64,000 bases of DNA, taken from NCBI RefSeq assembly GCF_004209775.1, contig NZ_CP035914.1, forward strand, positions 2,356,001 through 2,420,000, written 5' to 3'. The position numbers and the translations under genes are program-made. Every line of letters begins with the position of its first letter. Position 1 is the first letter of the stretch. This DNA comes from Synechococcus sp. WH 8101. Its GTDB lineage: Bacteria; Cyanobacteriota; Cyanobacteriia; PCC-6307; Cyanobiaceae. Below are positions 27,080-36,425 of this stretch, one piece after another. The notes under the pieces were generated by a model. That model saw only the letters and a program-made list of their open reading frames with translations, was not told where the DNA came from and ran no database searches.

Positions 27080-29092
27080 ATGCACTCGGCCGCTGACTTC
27101 GCCTGGTTGATCCCGGTGCTCCCCCTGCTCGGTGCCGTCATCACCGGCCTGGGGCTGATCAGTTTCAACCGCACGATCAATCGGTTGCGCAAACCGGTTG
27201 CCGTGCTGCTGCTCAGTTGCGTGGGGGCAGCTGCTGCCATCAGTTACGCGGTGCTGCTGGAGCAACTGGCTGGTGCGGCTCCCGTGGAACATCTTTTCGT
27301 GTGGGCCAGCGCCGGCAGTTTCAGCCTGCCGATGGGGTACGTGGTGGATCCACTCGGGGCCGTGATGCTCGCCCTGGTCACCACGATCGCCCTGCTGGTG
27401 ATGCTCTATTCCCATGGCTACATGGCGCACGACAAGAGCTACGTGCGCTTTTTCACCTATCTCGCCCTGTTCAGCAGTTCGATGCTCGGGCTGGTGTTGA
27501 GCCCCAACCTCCTCGAGATCTATGTGTTCTGGGAACTCGTGGGGATGTCGTCGTATCTGCTGATCGGCTTCTGGTACGACCGCGACGGTGCCGCCCATGC
27601 CGCCCAAAAAGCTTTCGTGGTGAACAGGGTCGGGGATTTCGGGCTCCTGCTCGGCATCCTCGGTCTGTTCTGGGCGACTGGCAGCTTTGATTTCCAAGGC
27701 ATCGCCGATGGTCTCTCGGCTGCGATCAGCTCAGGAGTGGTGCCCGGCTGGGCCGCTCTCGCCCTCTGCCTGTTCGTGTTCATGGGGCCCATGGCCAAGT
27801 CGGCCCAGTTCCCACTGCACGTGTGGCTGCCGGACGCGATGGAAGGTCCCACACCGATCTCCGCCCTGATCCACGCCGCCACGATGGTGGCCGCCGGCGT
27901 GTTCCTGGTGGCTCGCCTCGAGCCGCTCTACGCCCAGTTCCCATCGGTGGGCCTGGTCATTGCCGTGGTGGGCACGATCACTTGCTTCCTGGGAGCATCG
28001 ATCGCCCTCACCCAGATGGATCTCAAGAAAGGTCTGGCTTACAGCACCGTGAGCCAACTGGGCTACATGATGCTGGCCATGGGCTGCGGTGCCCCGGTAG
28101 CCGGGATGTTCCACCTGGTGACGCACGCCTTCTTCAAGGCGATGCTCTTCCTCTGCTCCGGCTCGGTGATCCACGCCATGGAAGACGTGGTGGGGCATGA
28201 ACCGGTGCTGGCGCAGGACATGCGCCTGATGGGCGGCCTGCGCGGCAAGATGCCGATCACGGCGATCACCTTCCTGATCGGCTGCATCGCCATCAGCGGC
28301 ATCCCGCCCCTCGCCGGCTTCTGGAGCAAGGATGAAATCCTCGGCCAGGCCTTCGGCACATTCCCGCTGTTGTGGGCCGTGGGCTTTCTCACCGCAGGCA
28401 TGACAGCCTTCTACATGTTCCGCCTTTACTTCCTCACCTTCGAAGGGGAGTTCCGCGGCACGGATACGGCGCTGCAACACAGCCTGCTCGAAGCCGCCGG
28501 CAAAACTGCTGACGAAGACCATGGCCATCACGCCGGCAGCGTGCATGAATCCACCTGGTCCATGACCCTGCCCCTGGCGATCCTGGCGGTGCCGTCGGTG
28601 CTCATCGGCCTGCTCGGCACCCCCTGGAACAGCCGCTTCGCTGCCCTGCTGAATCCAGAGGAGGCGGCTGAGATGGCTGAACACTTCAGCTGGGGAGAAT
28701 TCCTGCCTCTGGCCGGTGCCTCTGTGGCCATCTCGTTGGCGGGCATCAGCATCGCTGTTCTTGCCTATCTGCTGCATCGCCTTGATCTGAGCCAACTCGC
28801 GGCCGCTCGCTTCCCGGCGATCAATGCCTTCCTCGCCAACAAGTGGTATCTCGATGCGATCAACGAGAAGCTCTTTGTTCGCGGCAGCCGCAAGCTGGCA
28901 CGCGAAGTGCTGGAAGTGGACGCCAAGGTGGTGGATGGCGTGGTGAATCTCACCGGCCTGCTCACCCTGGGCAGTGGCGAAGGCCTGAAATACTTCGAGA
29001 CCGGCAGGGCTCAGTTCTATGCCCTGATCGTGTTCGGTGGCGTCATCGCCCTGGTGGTGCTGTTCGGCGTGCTCGGCAGCCCGATCACCTGA
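27080..29092 (+). CDS. ndhF: NDH-1 subunit 5 (NdhF1 type)
   Basis: A 670-residue antiporter-like subunit of the NDH-1 membrane arm. It has the FWELVGMSSYLLIGFWYDR segment, the proton-channel residues in HAATMVAAGVFLVARLEPLY, KGLAYSTVSQLGYMMLA and a C-terminal extension. Pairing with ndhD in an ndhF-ndhD array is typical of the respiratory/cyclic NDH-1L form; CO2-uptake forms pair with cupA/cupB, absent here. The gene follows the NnrU-family gene after 35 bases. Confidence 0.94.
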   Translation: MHSAADFAWLIPVLPLLGAVITGLGLISFNRTINRLRKPVAVLLLSCVGAAAAISYAVLLEQLAGAAPVEHLFVWASAGSFSLPMGYVVDPLGAVMLALVTTIALLVMLYSHGYMAHDKSYVRFFTYLALFSSSMLGLVLSPNLLEIYVFWELVGMSSYLLIGFWYDRDGAAHAAQKAFVVNRVGDFGLLLGILGLFWATGSFDFQGIADGLSAAISSGVVPGWAALALCLFVFMGPMAKSAQFPLHVWLPDAMEGPTPISALIHAATMVAAGVFLVARLEPLYAQFPSVGLVIAVVGTITCFLGASIALTQMDLKKGLAYSTVSQLGYMMLAMGCGAPVAGMFHLVTHAFFKAMLFLCSGSVIHAMEDVVGHEPVLAQDMRLMGGLRGKMPITAITFLIGCIAISGIPPLAGFWSKDEILGQAFGTFPLLWAVGFLTAGMTAFYMFRLYFLTFEGEFRGTDTALQHSLLEAAGKTADEDHGHHAGSVHESTWSMTLPLAILAVPSVLIGLLGTPWNSRFAALLNPEEAAEMAEHFSWGEFLPLAGASVAISLAGISIAVLAYLLHRLDLSQLAAARFPAINAFLANKWYLDAINEKLFVRGSRKLAREVLEVDAKVVDGVVNLTGLLTLGSGEGLKYFETGRAQFYALIVFGGVIALVVLFGVLGSPIT

Positions 29093-29110
29093 TCCGTTCG
29101 CCCCCTTGGG

Positions 29111-29149
29111 GCCTCGATAGGCGTTGTGTGTGTCAACGCCTATCGAGGC
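29111..29149. repeat. Perfect 16-bp inverted repeat between ndhF and ndhD
   Basis: GCCTCGATAGGCGTTG (29111-29126) and CAACGCCTATCGAGGC (29134-29149) are perfectly complementary around TGTGTGT. Neither strand has a T-run after the stem, so it is not a standard terminator. It lies in the 112-base ndhF-ndhD gap and could act as an mRNA processing or stabilising hairpin, or as an operator for a dimeric regulator. Confidence 0.93.
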
Positions 29150-29204
29150 GATGCGAACCGGGCCAGGATTTCTACACTCCAGCCAGTGCTGAAAAGGCCT
29201 GGCC

Positions 29205-30869
29205 GTGCTGGATTTCGCCGTCAGTCCACCCTTCGATCCCACGTCGGCTCTGGTGCCTGACGCCCTCGAAGCCGGTGTTCCCTGGCTGAGCCTTTCGATT
29301 CTGTTTCCAATCGTTGGCGCCCTGATCGTGCCTTTTGTTCCCGACAAGGGAGACGGCAAACAGGTGCGCTGGTTTGCCCTAGGCATCGCCCTGATCACTT
29401 TCCTGATCACCGCTGCGGCCTATCTCAATGGCTACGACCCGAGCGTCAGCGGCCTGCAGCTGTCGGAACGGGTGAGCTGGCTGCCGCAGCTCGGACTCAC
29501 CTGGGCCGTCGGCGCTGATGGGCTCTCCATGCCCCTGATCCTGCTCACAAGCTTCATCACCTCCCTGGCCGTGCTAGCCGCCTGGCCGGTCACCTTCAAA
29601 CCGAAGCTGTTCTTCTTCCTGATCTTGGCGATGGATGGCGGTCAGATCGCCGTCTTCGCTGTGCAAGACATGCTGCTGTTCTTCCTGGCCTGGGAGCTGG
29701 AGCTGATTCCGGTGTATCTGCTGCTGGCGATCTGGGGGGGCAAGAAACGTCAGTACGCGGCCACCAAATTCATCCTTTACACCGCCGGAAGCTCCTTGTT
29801 CATCCTGCTGGCAGCCCTGGCCATGGGCTTCTTCGGGGGTGGCACACCGAGTTATGAATACAGCGTGCTGGCGCAGAAGGGCTTCGGCACCGGCTTCCAA
29901 TTGCTCTGCTACGCGGGTTTGCTGATCGCCTTCGGCGTCAAACTGCCGATCGTGCCCTTGCACACCTGGCTCCCCGATGCCCACGGCGAAGCCACCGCTC
30001 CGGTGCACATGCTGCTGGCCGGCATTCTGCTCAAGATGGGTGGGTATGCCCTGATGCGCTTCAACGCCGAGATGCTTCCGGCAGCGCATGCGCAATTTGC
30101 TCCCCTGCTGGTGGTGCTCGGCGTGGTGAACATCATCTATGCCGCCCTCACCTCCTTCGCCCAGCGCAATCTCAAACGCAAGATCGCCTACAGCTCCATC
30201 AGCCACATGGGTTTTGTGCTGATCGGCATCGGCAGCTTCAGTGCCCTCGGCACCAGTGGCGCCATGCTGCAGATGATCAGCCATGGTCTGATCGGGGCCA
30301 GCCTGTTTTTCCTGGTGGGAGCCACCTACGACCGCACCCACACGCTCCAGCTCGATGAGATGGGCGGCGTGGGCCAGAAGATGCGGATCATGTTCGCCCT
30401 CTGGACGGTCTGCTCCCTCGCCTCCCTGGCCCTTCCCGGCATGAGTGGCTTCGTGAGTGAGTTGATGGTGTTTGCCGGTTTCGCCACCGACGAGGCCTAC
30501 AGCCTCACCTTCCGCATCGTCATCGACGGACTGGCTGCCGTCGGCGTGATCCTGACCCCGATTTATCTCCTCTCGATGCTGCGGGAGATTTTCTTCGGAA
30601 AAGAGAACAGCCAACTGGTGACCAACACCAACCTGGTGGATGCCGAACCGCGCGAGATTTACATCATCGGCTGCCTACTGGTGCCGATCATCGGCATTGG
30701 CTTGTATCCCCGGCTGATGACCGACAGCTACCGCAGTTCAATCGAAGCGCTGGTGGATCGGGATGTGGTGGCGATGGAACGGCTCAAACAACCCACGGCG
30801 CCGATGATTCGCAGCCTCTCACTGGCGCCGGCGCTGCTGCAGGCTCCGGCACTCGCCGCGGGCAACTAA
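29205..30869 (+). CDS. ndhD: NDH-1 subunit 4 (NdhD1 type)
   Basis: A 554-residue antiporter-like membrane subunit: [71 protein letters not shown] and [16 protein letters not shown] are NdhD/NuoM landmarks. It pumps protons in the membrane arm with NdhF. The start is GTG 29205 with AAGG nearby. The gap to ndhF contains the 16-bp inverted repeat. Confidence 0.95.
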   Translation: MLDFAVSPPFDPTSALVPDALEAGVPWLSLSILFPIVGALIVPFVPDKGDGKQVRWFALGIALITFLITAAAYLNGYDPSVSGLQLSERVSWLPQLGLTWAVGADGLSMPLILLTSFITSLAVLAAWPVTFKPKLFFFLILAMDGGQIAVFAVQDMLLFFLAWELELIPVYLLLAIWGGKKRQYAATKFILYTAGSSLFILLAALAMGFFGGGTPSYEYSVLAQKGFGTGFQLLCYAGLLIAFGVKLPIVPLHTWLPDAHGEATAPVHMLLAGILLKMGGYALMRFNAEMLPAAHAQFAPLLVVLGVVNIIYAALTSFAQRNLKRKIAYSSISHMGFVLIGIGSFSALGTSGAMLQMISHGLIGASLFFLVGATYDRTHTLQLDEMGGVGQKMRIMFALWTVCSLASLALPGMSGFVSELMVFAGFATDEAYSLTFRIVIDGLAAVGVILTPIYLLSMLREIFFGKENSQLVTNTNLVDAEPREIYIIGCLLVPIIGIGLYPRLMTDSYRSSIEALVDRDVVAMERLKQPTAPMIRSLSLAPALLQAPALAAGN

Positions 30870-30937
30870 ACAGCACAGGATGGGAGCTGGCATCTGCTGG
30901 TTCCTATCGATACCTTGAGCGGAGTGATGTCACAGCG

Positions 30938-31840
30938 TTGTCGGATGCCGAGCTGATCCGCGGAAGCGAGGGGGGAGCGCGCCTGGCGATCCGCCTGCTC
31001 CAGGATGCGGCGCAGCGCGGCGATCTCGATCCCTGGGATGTGGATGTGATCGCCGTTGTGGACGGCTTTCTCGATCAGCTGCGTCAGCGCATTGCCGTGC
31101 CCCGCCAGGTGGCGCGTGCCCTCCAGGGTCGTGGTGGTAGCTACGAGCAGGATCTGGCCGACAGCAGCGAAGCCTTTCTGGCAGCTTCCGTGCTCGTGGG
31201 CCTGAAAGCAGAGGTGCTCGAAGCCCAGACCTTCCCCCCGGAGCCAGTGCTGGAAGAGTGCTGCGAACCGGAGCTGGGGGATCAGGGCTGGTTAAATCCC
31301 GACTTCGATCTACCCCGTCGACCGGAACGCTTGCTGGAGCGCCGCCCGGTGGCCCCACCACCGTTGCGGCGACCGGTCACCCTCGGCGAACTGATCGAAC
31401 AGCTCGAATCGATCGCTGAACAACTCGACTCCGATGAGCTGGAGCTGCGGCGACGCCAACGGCAGAAGCGCTTCAGTCGTCGCGAAGCGATTGCCCAGGT
31501 GGCCGCCCTCGCCCACCGGGAGAAACTGCCGGAAACCACCGCCGCCCTTGGCGTGTTCCTGAGCCATTGGGAGGCAGCCCTTCACTGGACCGATTTCGAA
31601 GCCCTCGTTGAACACTGGGCTGACGCTGCCGCTGCGGATCTAGACACCGATCGGGTGGGGGTGTTCTGGGCCCTGCTCTTCCTCTCCTCCCAGGGGCAGG
31701 TGGAGCTACAGCAGGAGGGACACCTGCATGCCCCACTCCGGCTGAAACGAGTGCTGGCTCCAGGCAGTGCGGCCCAGTTGCCGCTCACGACGCTGCAGGT
31801 GCCAGCTGTCATGCCGGCCAAGGAGGCGAGGGCGGCGTAG
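30938..31840 (+). CDS. scpA: Segregation and condensation protein A
   Basis: A 300-residue kleisin: ARLAIRLLQDAAQRGDLDPWDVDVIAVVDGFL near the N-terminus matches the ScpA helical region, followed by EAFLAASVLVGLKAEVL and a C-terminal winged helix (VGVFWALLFLSSQGQVELQQEG). ScpA bridges SMC heads with ScpB for chromosome organisation. The middle (about 115-145) is Pro/Arg-rich and variable. The start is a TTG (30938); no in-frame ATG lies upstream. Confidence 0.87.
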   Translation: MSDAELIRGSEGGARLAIRLLQDAAQRGDLDPWDVDVIAVVDGFLDQLRQRIAVPRQVARALQGRGGSYEQDLADSSEAFLAASVLVGLKAEVLEAQTFPPEPVLEECCEPELGDQGWLNPDFDLPRRPERLLERRPVAPPPLRRPVTLGELIEQLESIAEQLDSDELELRRRQRQKRFSRREAIAQVAALAHREKLPETTAALGVFLSHWEAALHWTDFEALVEHWADAAAADLDTDRVGVFWALLFLSSQGQVELQQEGHLHAPLRLKRVLAPGSAAQLPLTTLQVPAVMPAKEARAA

Positions 31841-31886
31841 GCGGCCCTTTATGTTGATGCATCCGAACTGAGGCCTCGAGACGTCG

Positions 31887-33065
31887 ATGAAGGCGATGAT
31901 CCTGGCGGCGGGCAAGGGAACGCGGGTCCAGCCGATCACGCACGTGATCCCCAAGCCGATGATCCCGATCCTGCAGAAGCCGGTGATGGAGTTTCTGTTG
32001 GAGCTGCTCAAGGAGCACGGCTTCAAGGAGGTGATGGTGAATGTGTCGCACCTCGCCGAAGAAATCGAGAATTACTTCCGCGACGGCCAACGCTTCGGTG
32101 TGGAAATCGCTTACAGCTTTGAGGGCAGGATTGAAGATGGCGAACTGATCGGCGATGCCCTGGGGTCGGCCGGCGGCCTCAAGAAGATCCAGGATTTCCA
32201 ACCCTTTTTCGATGACACCTTCGTGGTGCTCTGCGGCGATGCCCTGATCGACCTGGATCTCAGCGAGGCGGTGCGTCGCCACAGGGAGAAGGGGGCGATC
32301 GCCAGCCTCGTCACCAAACGGGTGCCTCGCGATCAGGTGAGCAGCTACGGCGTCGTCGTTACCGACGAGCAGGACTGCATCCGCGCCTTCCAGGAAAAAC
32401 CGAAGGTGGAGGAAGCCCTCAGCGACACGATCAACACCGGCATCTACATCTTTGAGCCGGAGATCTTTGCCCACATCCCCTCCGGGCAACCATTCGACAT
32501 CGGCTCCGACCTGTTCCCGAAGCTGGTGGAGCTGGGGTCACCCTTCTATGCCCTGCCGATGGATTTCGAATGGGTGGATATCGGCAAAGTGCCCGATTAC
32601 TGGCAGGCGATTCGCAGCGTGCTTCAAGGCGAGGTGCGTCAGGTCGGCATCCCGGGCAAGGAGGTGCGACCAGGGGTGTACACCGGCCTGAATGTGGCTG
32701 CCAACTGGGACACGATCAAGGTGCAGGGCCCTGTGTACGTGGGTGGAATGACCAAGATCGAAGACGGCGCGACGATTCTCGGCCCGTCGATGATCGGCCC
32801 CAGCTGTCACATCTGCGAAGGCGCCGTGATCGATAACTCGATCATTTTTGATTATTCACGAATCGGCCCCGGGGTGCAGCTGGTGGAGAAGCTGGTGTTC
32901 GGCCGCTACTGCGTCGGCAAGAACGGCGACCACTTCGATCTGCAGGAAGCAGCCCTCGACTGGCTGATCACCGATGCCCGTCGTCAGGATCTGGTGGAAC
33001 CCTCGCCCCAGCAGAAGGCGATGGCTGAGCTGCTCGGCACCGATCTCACGACTGCAGCGACTTAA
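31887..33065 (+). CDS. cugP: CugP-type sugar nucleotidyltransferase (probable UDP-glucose pyrophosphorylase)
   Basis: A 392-residue enzyme. The N-terminal nucleotidyltransferase has MILAAGKGTRVQPITHVIPKPMIPI (signature GxGTR and PKPM), LCGDALIDLDL and INTGIYIFEPE; the C-terminal part (about 265-350) is a left-handed beta-helix (VYVGGMTKIEDGATILGPS). The sequence closely follows the cyanobacterial CugP family, a non-GalU UDP-glucose pyrophosphorylase first shown in Synechocystis. UDP-glucose is needed for sulfo- and galactolipids, sucrose and polysaccharide. The ends of cugP and metF overlap by 20 bases. Confidence 0.82.
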   Translation: MKAMILAAGKGTRVQPITHVIPKPMIPILQKPVMEFLLELLKEHGFKEVMVNVSHLAEEIENYFRDGQRFGVEIAYSFEGRIEDGELIGDALGSAGGLKKIQDFQPFFDDTFVVLCGDALIDLDLSEAVRRHREKGAIASLVTKRVPRDQVSSYGVVVTDEQDCIRAFQEKPKVEEALSDTINTGIYIFEPEIFAHIPSGQPFDIGSDLFPKLVELGSPFYALPMDFEWVDIGKVPDYWQAIRSVLQGEVRQVGIPGKEVRPGVYTGLNVAANWDTIKVQGPVYVGGMTKIEDGATILGPSMIGPSCHICEGAVIDNSIIFDYSRIGPGVQLVEKLVFGRYCVGKNGDHFDLQEAALDWLITDARRQDLVEPSPQQKAMAELLGTDLTTAAT

Positions 33066-33984
33066 CAGCCTGCGACTTAACTGCCTGGAAATTCACAGCA
33101 TCCGAGCTGACGCCTGCCTGGCGGAGGATCTCAGGGATCCGCTCCTCCGCTTTCACCGCCATCAGGTGCACCCCCTGGGCGATGCCCAGATAGCGACGCA
33201 CCTGCTCGGCGGCAATGGCCACTCCTTCGGCCGCAGGGTTCTCGGCGTTGGCCAAACGCTCGATCAGAGCTTCGGGAATGCAGGCTCCGGGCACCATCCG
33301 ATTGATGAACTGGGCGTTGCGGGCCGATTTGAGCAGAAACACTCCAGCCAGCACTGGCAGCTCTAACGGTGCCGCCAACTCACGGCAGAAGCGCTCCAAC
33401 ACAGCGGCATCCATCACCATCTGGGTCTGCACAAACTGGGCACCGGCCTTGCGCTTGCGTTCCAACCGCCTGGAGAGGCCGCTCCAGCTGGAGGCATGAG
33501 GATCGGCGGCAGCCCCCGCAAACAGGCTGGTGGGCCCATCCGCCAGGGTCTCCTTCACTGGATCCATGCCGCTGTTAAAAGCCGTGACCTGCTGGAGCAG
33601 ACGCACCGATTCGAGCTCGTTGACAGGCCGGGCTCCGGGCTGATCCCCCGCCTTCACAGGGTCACCGGTGAGGCATAGAAGGTTGCGGATCCCCAGAGCA
33701 TGGGCCCCGAGCAGATCCGCCTGCAGCGCAATCCGATTGCGATCGCGGCAGGCCATCTGCAGCACCGGTTCATGGCCTGCATCCAGAAGCAAGCGGCAGA
33801 GGGCGAGGCTGCTCATCCGCATCACGGCCCGGCTGCCATCCGTCACATTGATGGCATGCACCCGGCCCCGCAGCAGCTCCGCCATCGCCAGGGCATGGCT
33901 GGGATCCCCTCCCCGTGGCGGCATCACCTCCGCCGTGATCGCTGCCTCTCCAGACAGCAGGACGCGCTGCAGCGCACTCACCAA
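33046..33984 (-). CDS. metF: Methylenetetrahydrofolate reductase
   Basis: A 312-residue MTHFR-family TIM barrel: AITAEVMPPRGGDPSHAL (Glu of the active site), VLQMACRDRNRIALQ, LLCLTGDPVKAG, QFVQTQMVMD and PVLAGVFLL. It makes 5-methyl-THF for methionine synthesis. The C-terminus carries a duplicated QAVKS coded by a 15-bp tandem repeat (33058-33087) that overlaps the end of cugP. The start is TTG 33984 or GTG 33981. Confidence 0.93.
   Translation of the reverse strand: MVSALQRVLLSGEAAITAEVMPPRGGDPSHALAMAELLRGRVHAINVTDGSRAVMRMSSLALCRLLLDAGHEPVLQMACRDRNRIALQADLLGAHALGIRNLLCLTGDPVKAGDQPGARPVNELESVRLLQQVTAFNSGMDPVKETLADGPTSLFAGAAADPHASSWSGLSRRLERKRKAGAQFVQTQMVMDAAVLERFCRELAAPLELPVLAGVFLLKSARNAQFINRMVPGACIPEALIERLANAENPAAEGVAIAAEQVRRYLGIAQGVHLMAVKAEERIPEILRQAGVSSDAVNFQAVKSQAVKSLQS
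33058..33087. repeat. 15-bp tandem repeat at the cugP/metF junction
   Basis: CGACTTAACAGCCTG (33058-33072) is followed by CGACTTAACTGCCTG (33073-33087), one mismatch. The first unit contains the cugP stop codon TAA; on the other strand both units encode QAVKS in the metF C-terminus. Confidence 0.88.
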
Positions 33985-34074
33985 ACCGATTCACCCTTGA
34001 ACCCCGGCCACTATGGGGGATCAGGTCACTGCCCCGCGCCTAGGATAACAAGACAGGCGTGGGAATCGGTGACC

Positions 34075-34353
34075 ATGGCCCATGGCAGCGACTCCGGCTC
34101 CCCATCGATCGATCTCTCGACCAGGGAGATCGAAATCGTGGAGCTGGTTGCGGAGGGACTCACCAATCAGGAAATCGCGGAACGCCTCACCATCAGCAAG
34201 CGCACGGTGGATAACCACGTCAGTAACGTGTTTACCAAAACCGGTGCCAAAAACCGGGTTGCCCTCCTGAACTGGGCCATGGATCACGGCAAAATCTGCC
34301 GCGATGGGTTCAATTGCTGCTCCCTGCCTGACGCGACACCCGGCGCGTCCTGA
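34075..34353 (+). CDS. pedR: PedR-like small LuxR-type redox regulator
   Basis: A 92-residue protein that is almost only a LuxR helix-turn-helix: LSTREIEIVELVAEGLTNQEIAERLTISKRTVDNHVSNVF, then WAMDHGKICRDGFNCCSLP. The size and the cysteine-containing tail (KIC, NCC) match PedR of Synechocystis, a thioredoxin-controlled regulator that loses activity when photosynthetic electron flow rises. The Cys residues here are C82, C87 and C88 by count. Start ATG 34075; the ORF upstream is a shadow of metF. The 3' end overlaps a small ORF on the opposite strand by 44 bases. Confidence 0.85.
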   Translation: MAHGSDSGSPSIDLSTREIEIVELVAEGLTNQEIAERLTISKRTVDNHVSNVFTKTGAKNRVALLNWAMDHGKICRDGFNCCSLPDATPGAS

Positions 34354-34501
34354 TCGGCGAGCGGATCACCCGGGGGATCGCCAACAGAGAGCAATTCGCC
34401 AGAGATAGCTCAAACAGCGCGGCATAGTCTTCGCAGGCTTCCCTGCACCCTCCCATGAAGCGCAGGATGCCATCGCTGTCGTAAAGGCCATACATGGCCA
34501 C
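34310..34501 (-). CDS. Small conserved-looking protein, function unknown
   Basis: A 63-residue ORF starting MAMYGLYDSDGILRFMGGCRE, continuing ACEDYAALFEL and ending in a basic tail. An AGGGGG Shine-Dalgarno lies five bases before the ATG. The composition (acidic first half, no long low-complexity runs) looks protein-like, and I believe similar short proteins occur in marine picocyanobacteria, though I cannot name a family. Its 3' end overlaps pedR by 44 bases. It lies downstream of the CYTH gene on the same strand. Confidence 0.55.
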   Translation of the reverse strand: MAMYGLYDSDGILRFMGGCREACEDYAALFELSLANCSLLAIPRVIRSPIRTRRVSRQAGSSN

Positions 34502-34556
34502 CCCCTGCAGATTGCTCTGCGACCTGAGCCGGCGGCACCGACCCTGTCATTCAAAT

Positions 34557-35072
34557 CTAAAGCAAATCAAAAGCTTTCAGCCACTCCCGGGGCCTGCTTG
34601 CCAGAGGCTGGTGCGCCAGCGCCGCATTGCTCCAACGATCGTCGCCCGTCAGCTCGCGACCACACCAGGGGGGAAGATCCAACGGCGCATCAGCCGCAGG
34701 CAATTCCACCTCCGCCAACACCAGCGGCGCATTCTCCGCTGCAAACACATCCACCACCCAATCCCCGCCTGGACAGGCGATGGCAAAGCGCGTCTTGGTG
34801 AGCCGATGGGGCGCGAGCTGCCAGAGAGCCTCCGCATCGGCCACGGGAATGGCGTATTCGAACTCATGGCGCGCAAAACCCGCCGCAGGGGCTTTAAGAG
34901 TCAGCCAGGCCTGCTCGGCCCGCCCCTGATCGCTGTCGCGCAGACGCAGTCGCACGGTGACACCCTCGCGCGAACCGGCGAGATAGCCCTGACGCAATGG
35001 CTGGGCAGCACCGGCCAGAGGCCTCCATCCATCCGTTGCGACAAGAAAGCGACGTTCGATCTCGAGTGCCAT
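34557..35072 (-). CDS. CYTH-domain protein (triphosphate tunnel metalloenzyme family)
   Basis: A 171-residue CYTH protein: MALEIERRFLV (the ExExK signature with Arg in the Lys position), VTVRLRLRDSD, AWLTLKAP, EFEYAIP, LTKTRFAI, VDVFAAENAPLVLAEVELP. CYTH enzymes bind triphosphates in a beta-tunnel and include triphosphatases and class IV adenylate cyclases; the substrate cannot be told. It follows nadK after 12 bases and is probably the last gene of the gltA-ndhAIGE-nadK run. Confidence 0.87.
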   Translation of the reverse strand: MALEIERRFLVATDGWRPLAGAAQPLRQGYLAGSREGVTVRLRLRDSDQGRAEQAWLTLKAPAAGFARHEFEYAIPVADAEALWQLAPHRLTKTRFAIACPGGDWVVDVFAAENAPLVLAEVELPAADAPLDLPPWCGRELTGDDRWSNAALAHQPLASRPREWLKAFDLL

Positions 35073-35084
35073 GGCGGTGCGGGA

Positions 35085-36038
35085 TCAGTTCGGCGACGGA
35101 GCGCTGTCCACCAGGCTGCCCGCCCAATGGAGCTTGTAGGCCAGGGTGCGGTAATAGGACGGCCGCTGATCCAGCTGCACCATCAGGGCGTGGTGGGGAG
35201 CCCGCTGAATCACACAGCACTCACCTGGCTCCAGCACAGGGCCACTGGCACCGTCTTTCCAGAGCTTCACCTGACTGCTGGGCTGCCCCAGGGGCCAGAT
35301 CACCAGCCTGGAGCGGGGTGGCACGACCACCGGCCGACTGGACAGGCTCATCGGGCAGATCGGGCTGATGATGATCGCCTCCATGCCCGGATGGAGGATT
35401 GGCCCCCCTGCCGCCATCGCATAGCCGGTGGAACCGGTGGGGGTGGCCAGGATGAGCCCGTCGCCCCGGATCTGATCCACCACTTCGCCATCGATCTCAA
35501 GCTCGAGCATGCAGGTGGGCGCAATTTCATCGCGATAGGGGCGCAGATAGAGATCATTGAGGGCCCAGTGCCGCTCCACATCGGGGGTCGCAGCATCGGC
35601 CCTCGGCCCCGATGAGGCACCCACCGGACAATTGAGATCCGGCCGACGATTGACCGTGGCCTGCAGCATCATGCGCCGTTCCATGGCGTAACGGTCGTCG
35701 AGCAGGCGCTGCCAGAGCTCCTGACCGCCGAGGAGGCTGGGCTCATGGGTGAGAAAGCCGAGGTGGCCACCCACGTTGAAGCAGAGGATTGGGACCTTGA
35801 GCACCGACAGATGGCGCGCCGCGCCAAGCACGGTGCCGTCGCCACCCAGCACCACCGCCAGATCGGGAAGCTCAGATTCCGAGGCCAGGAGGCCTGGAAA
35901 AGGGTCGGCGCTGGCGCCGCTCATCGCCAGGGAAACGGTCACGCCGAGCGCCGTCAACGCATCGGCGCAACGGCGGGCCTCACGCAAGGCAATCGGACTG
36001 TCAGCCCGATAAATCAGCCAGACCCTTTGGAGCTGCAT
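35085..36038 (-). CDS. nadK: NAD kinase
   Basis: A 317-residue NAD kinase: [16 protein letters not shown] (GGDGT motif), [22 protein letters not shown] and [19 protein letters not shown]. It makes NADP, the terminal acceptor of photosynthetic electron flow. Two NAD kinases are usual in cyanobacteria; this one sits directly behind ndhE, 18 bases after its stop. Confidence 0.94.
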   Translation of the reverse strand: MQLQRVWLIYRADSPIALREARRCADALTALGVTVSLAMSGASADPFPGLLASESELPDLAVVLGGDGTVLGAARHLSVLKVPILCFNVGGHLGFLTHEPSLLGGQELWQRLLDDRYAMERRMMLQATVNRRPDLNCPVGASSGPRADAATPDVERHWALNDLYLRPYRDEIAPTCMLELEIDGEVVDQIRGDGLILATPTGSTGYAMAAGGPILHPGMEAIIISPICPMSLSSRPVVVPPRSRLVIWPLGQPSSQVKLWKDGASGPVLEPGECCVIQRAPHHALMVQLDQRPSYYRTLAYKLHWAGSLVDSAPSPN

Positions 36039-36056
36039 GGACGTGGGGCACCGGGA

Positions 36057-36386
36057 TCACCAGCGCAGCAGGTTGAAGCGTTCCATATCCACTGTGACCC
36101 GATTCCGATACAGCGACAGCAGAATCGCCAGACCCACCGCCGCCTCCGCCGCCGCCACGGTGATCACGAACACGGCAAACACCTGACCGCGGATGAGATC
36201 GCCATCCACATACGAGGAGAACGCCATCAAGTTGATGTTGACGGCGTTCAGCATCAACTCGATGCTCATCAGCACGCGCACCGCGTTGCGGCTGTTGATC
36301 AGGCCCCACACCCCCGTGCAGAAGAGCACCGCCGCCAGGAGCAGGTAGGCCTCAAGAGGTACGGAACCGCTCAGCAGGTCGGACAT
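36057..36386 (-). CDS. ndhE: NDH-1 subunit 4L
   Basis: A 109-residue, three-helix membrane protein. It has [44 protein letters not shown] and [17 protein letters not shown], with the conserved membrane glutamates of the NuoK/NdhE proton path. Last gene of ndhA-I-G-E. Confidence 0.96.
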   Translation of the reverse strand: MSDLLSGSVPLEAYLLLAAVLFCTGVWGLINSRNAVRVLMSIELMLNAVNINLMAFSSYVDGDLIRGQVFAVFVITVAAAEAAVGLAILLSLYRNRVTVDMERFNLLRW

Positions 36387-36425
36387 GGGGAAAGAGAGCA
36401 GACAAGGAAAGGGTGATGGCCGGGA

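Noticed and set aside
29111-29149. The ndhF-ndhD inverted repeat as a rho-independent terminator
   Set aside because: Neither strand has a U-run after the stem and ndhD follows on the same strand, so it is kept only as a structural element.
27731-29410. A 559-codon open frame on the minus strand across ndhF
   Set aside because: It is antisense to a clear NDH-1 subunit, its translation is Gln/Glu/His/Arg-rich in the way expected of a GC-rich reverse frame, and no motif is present.
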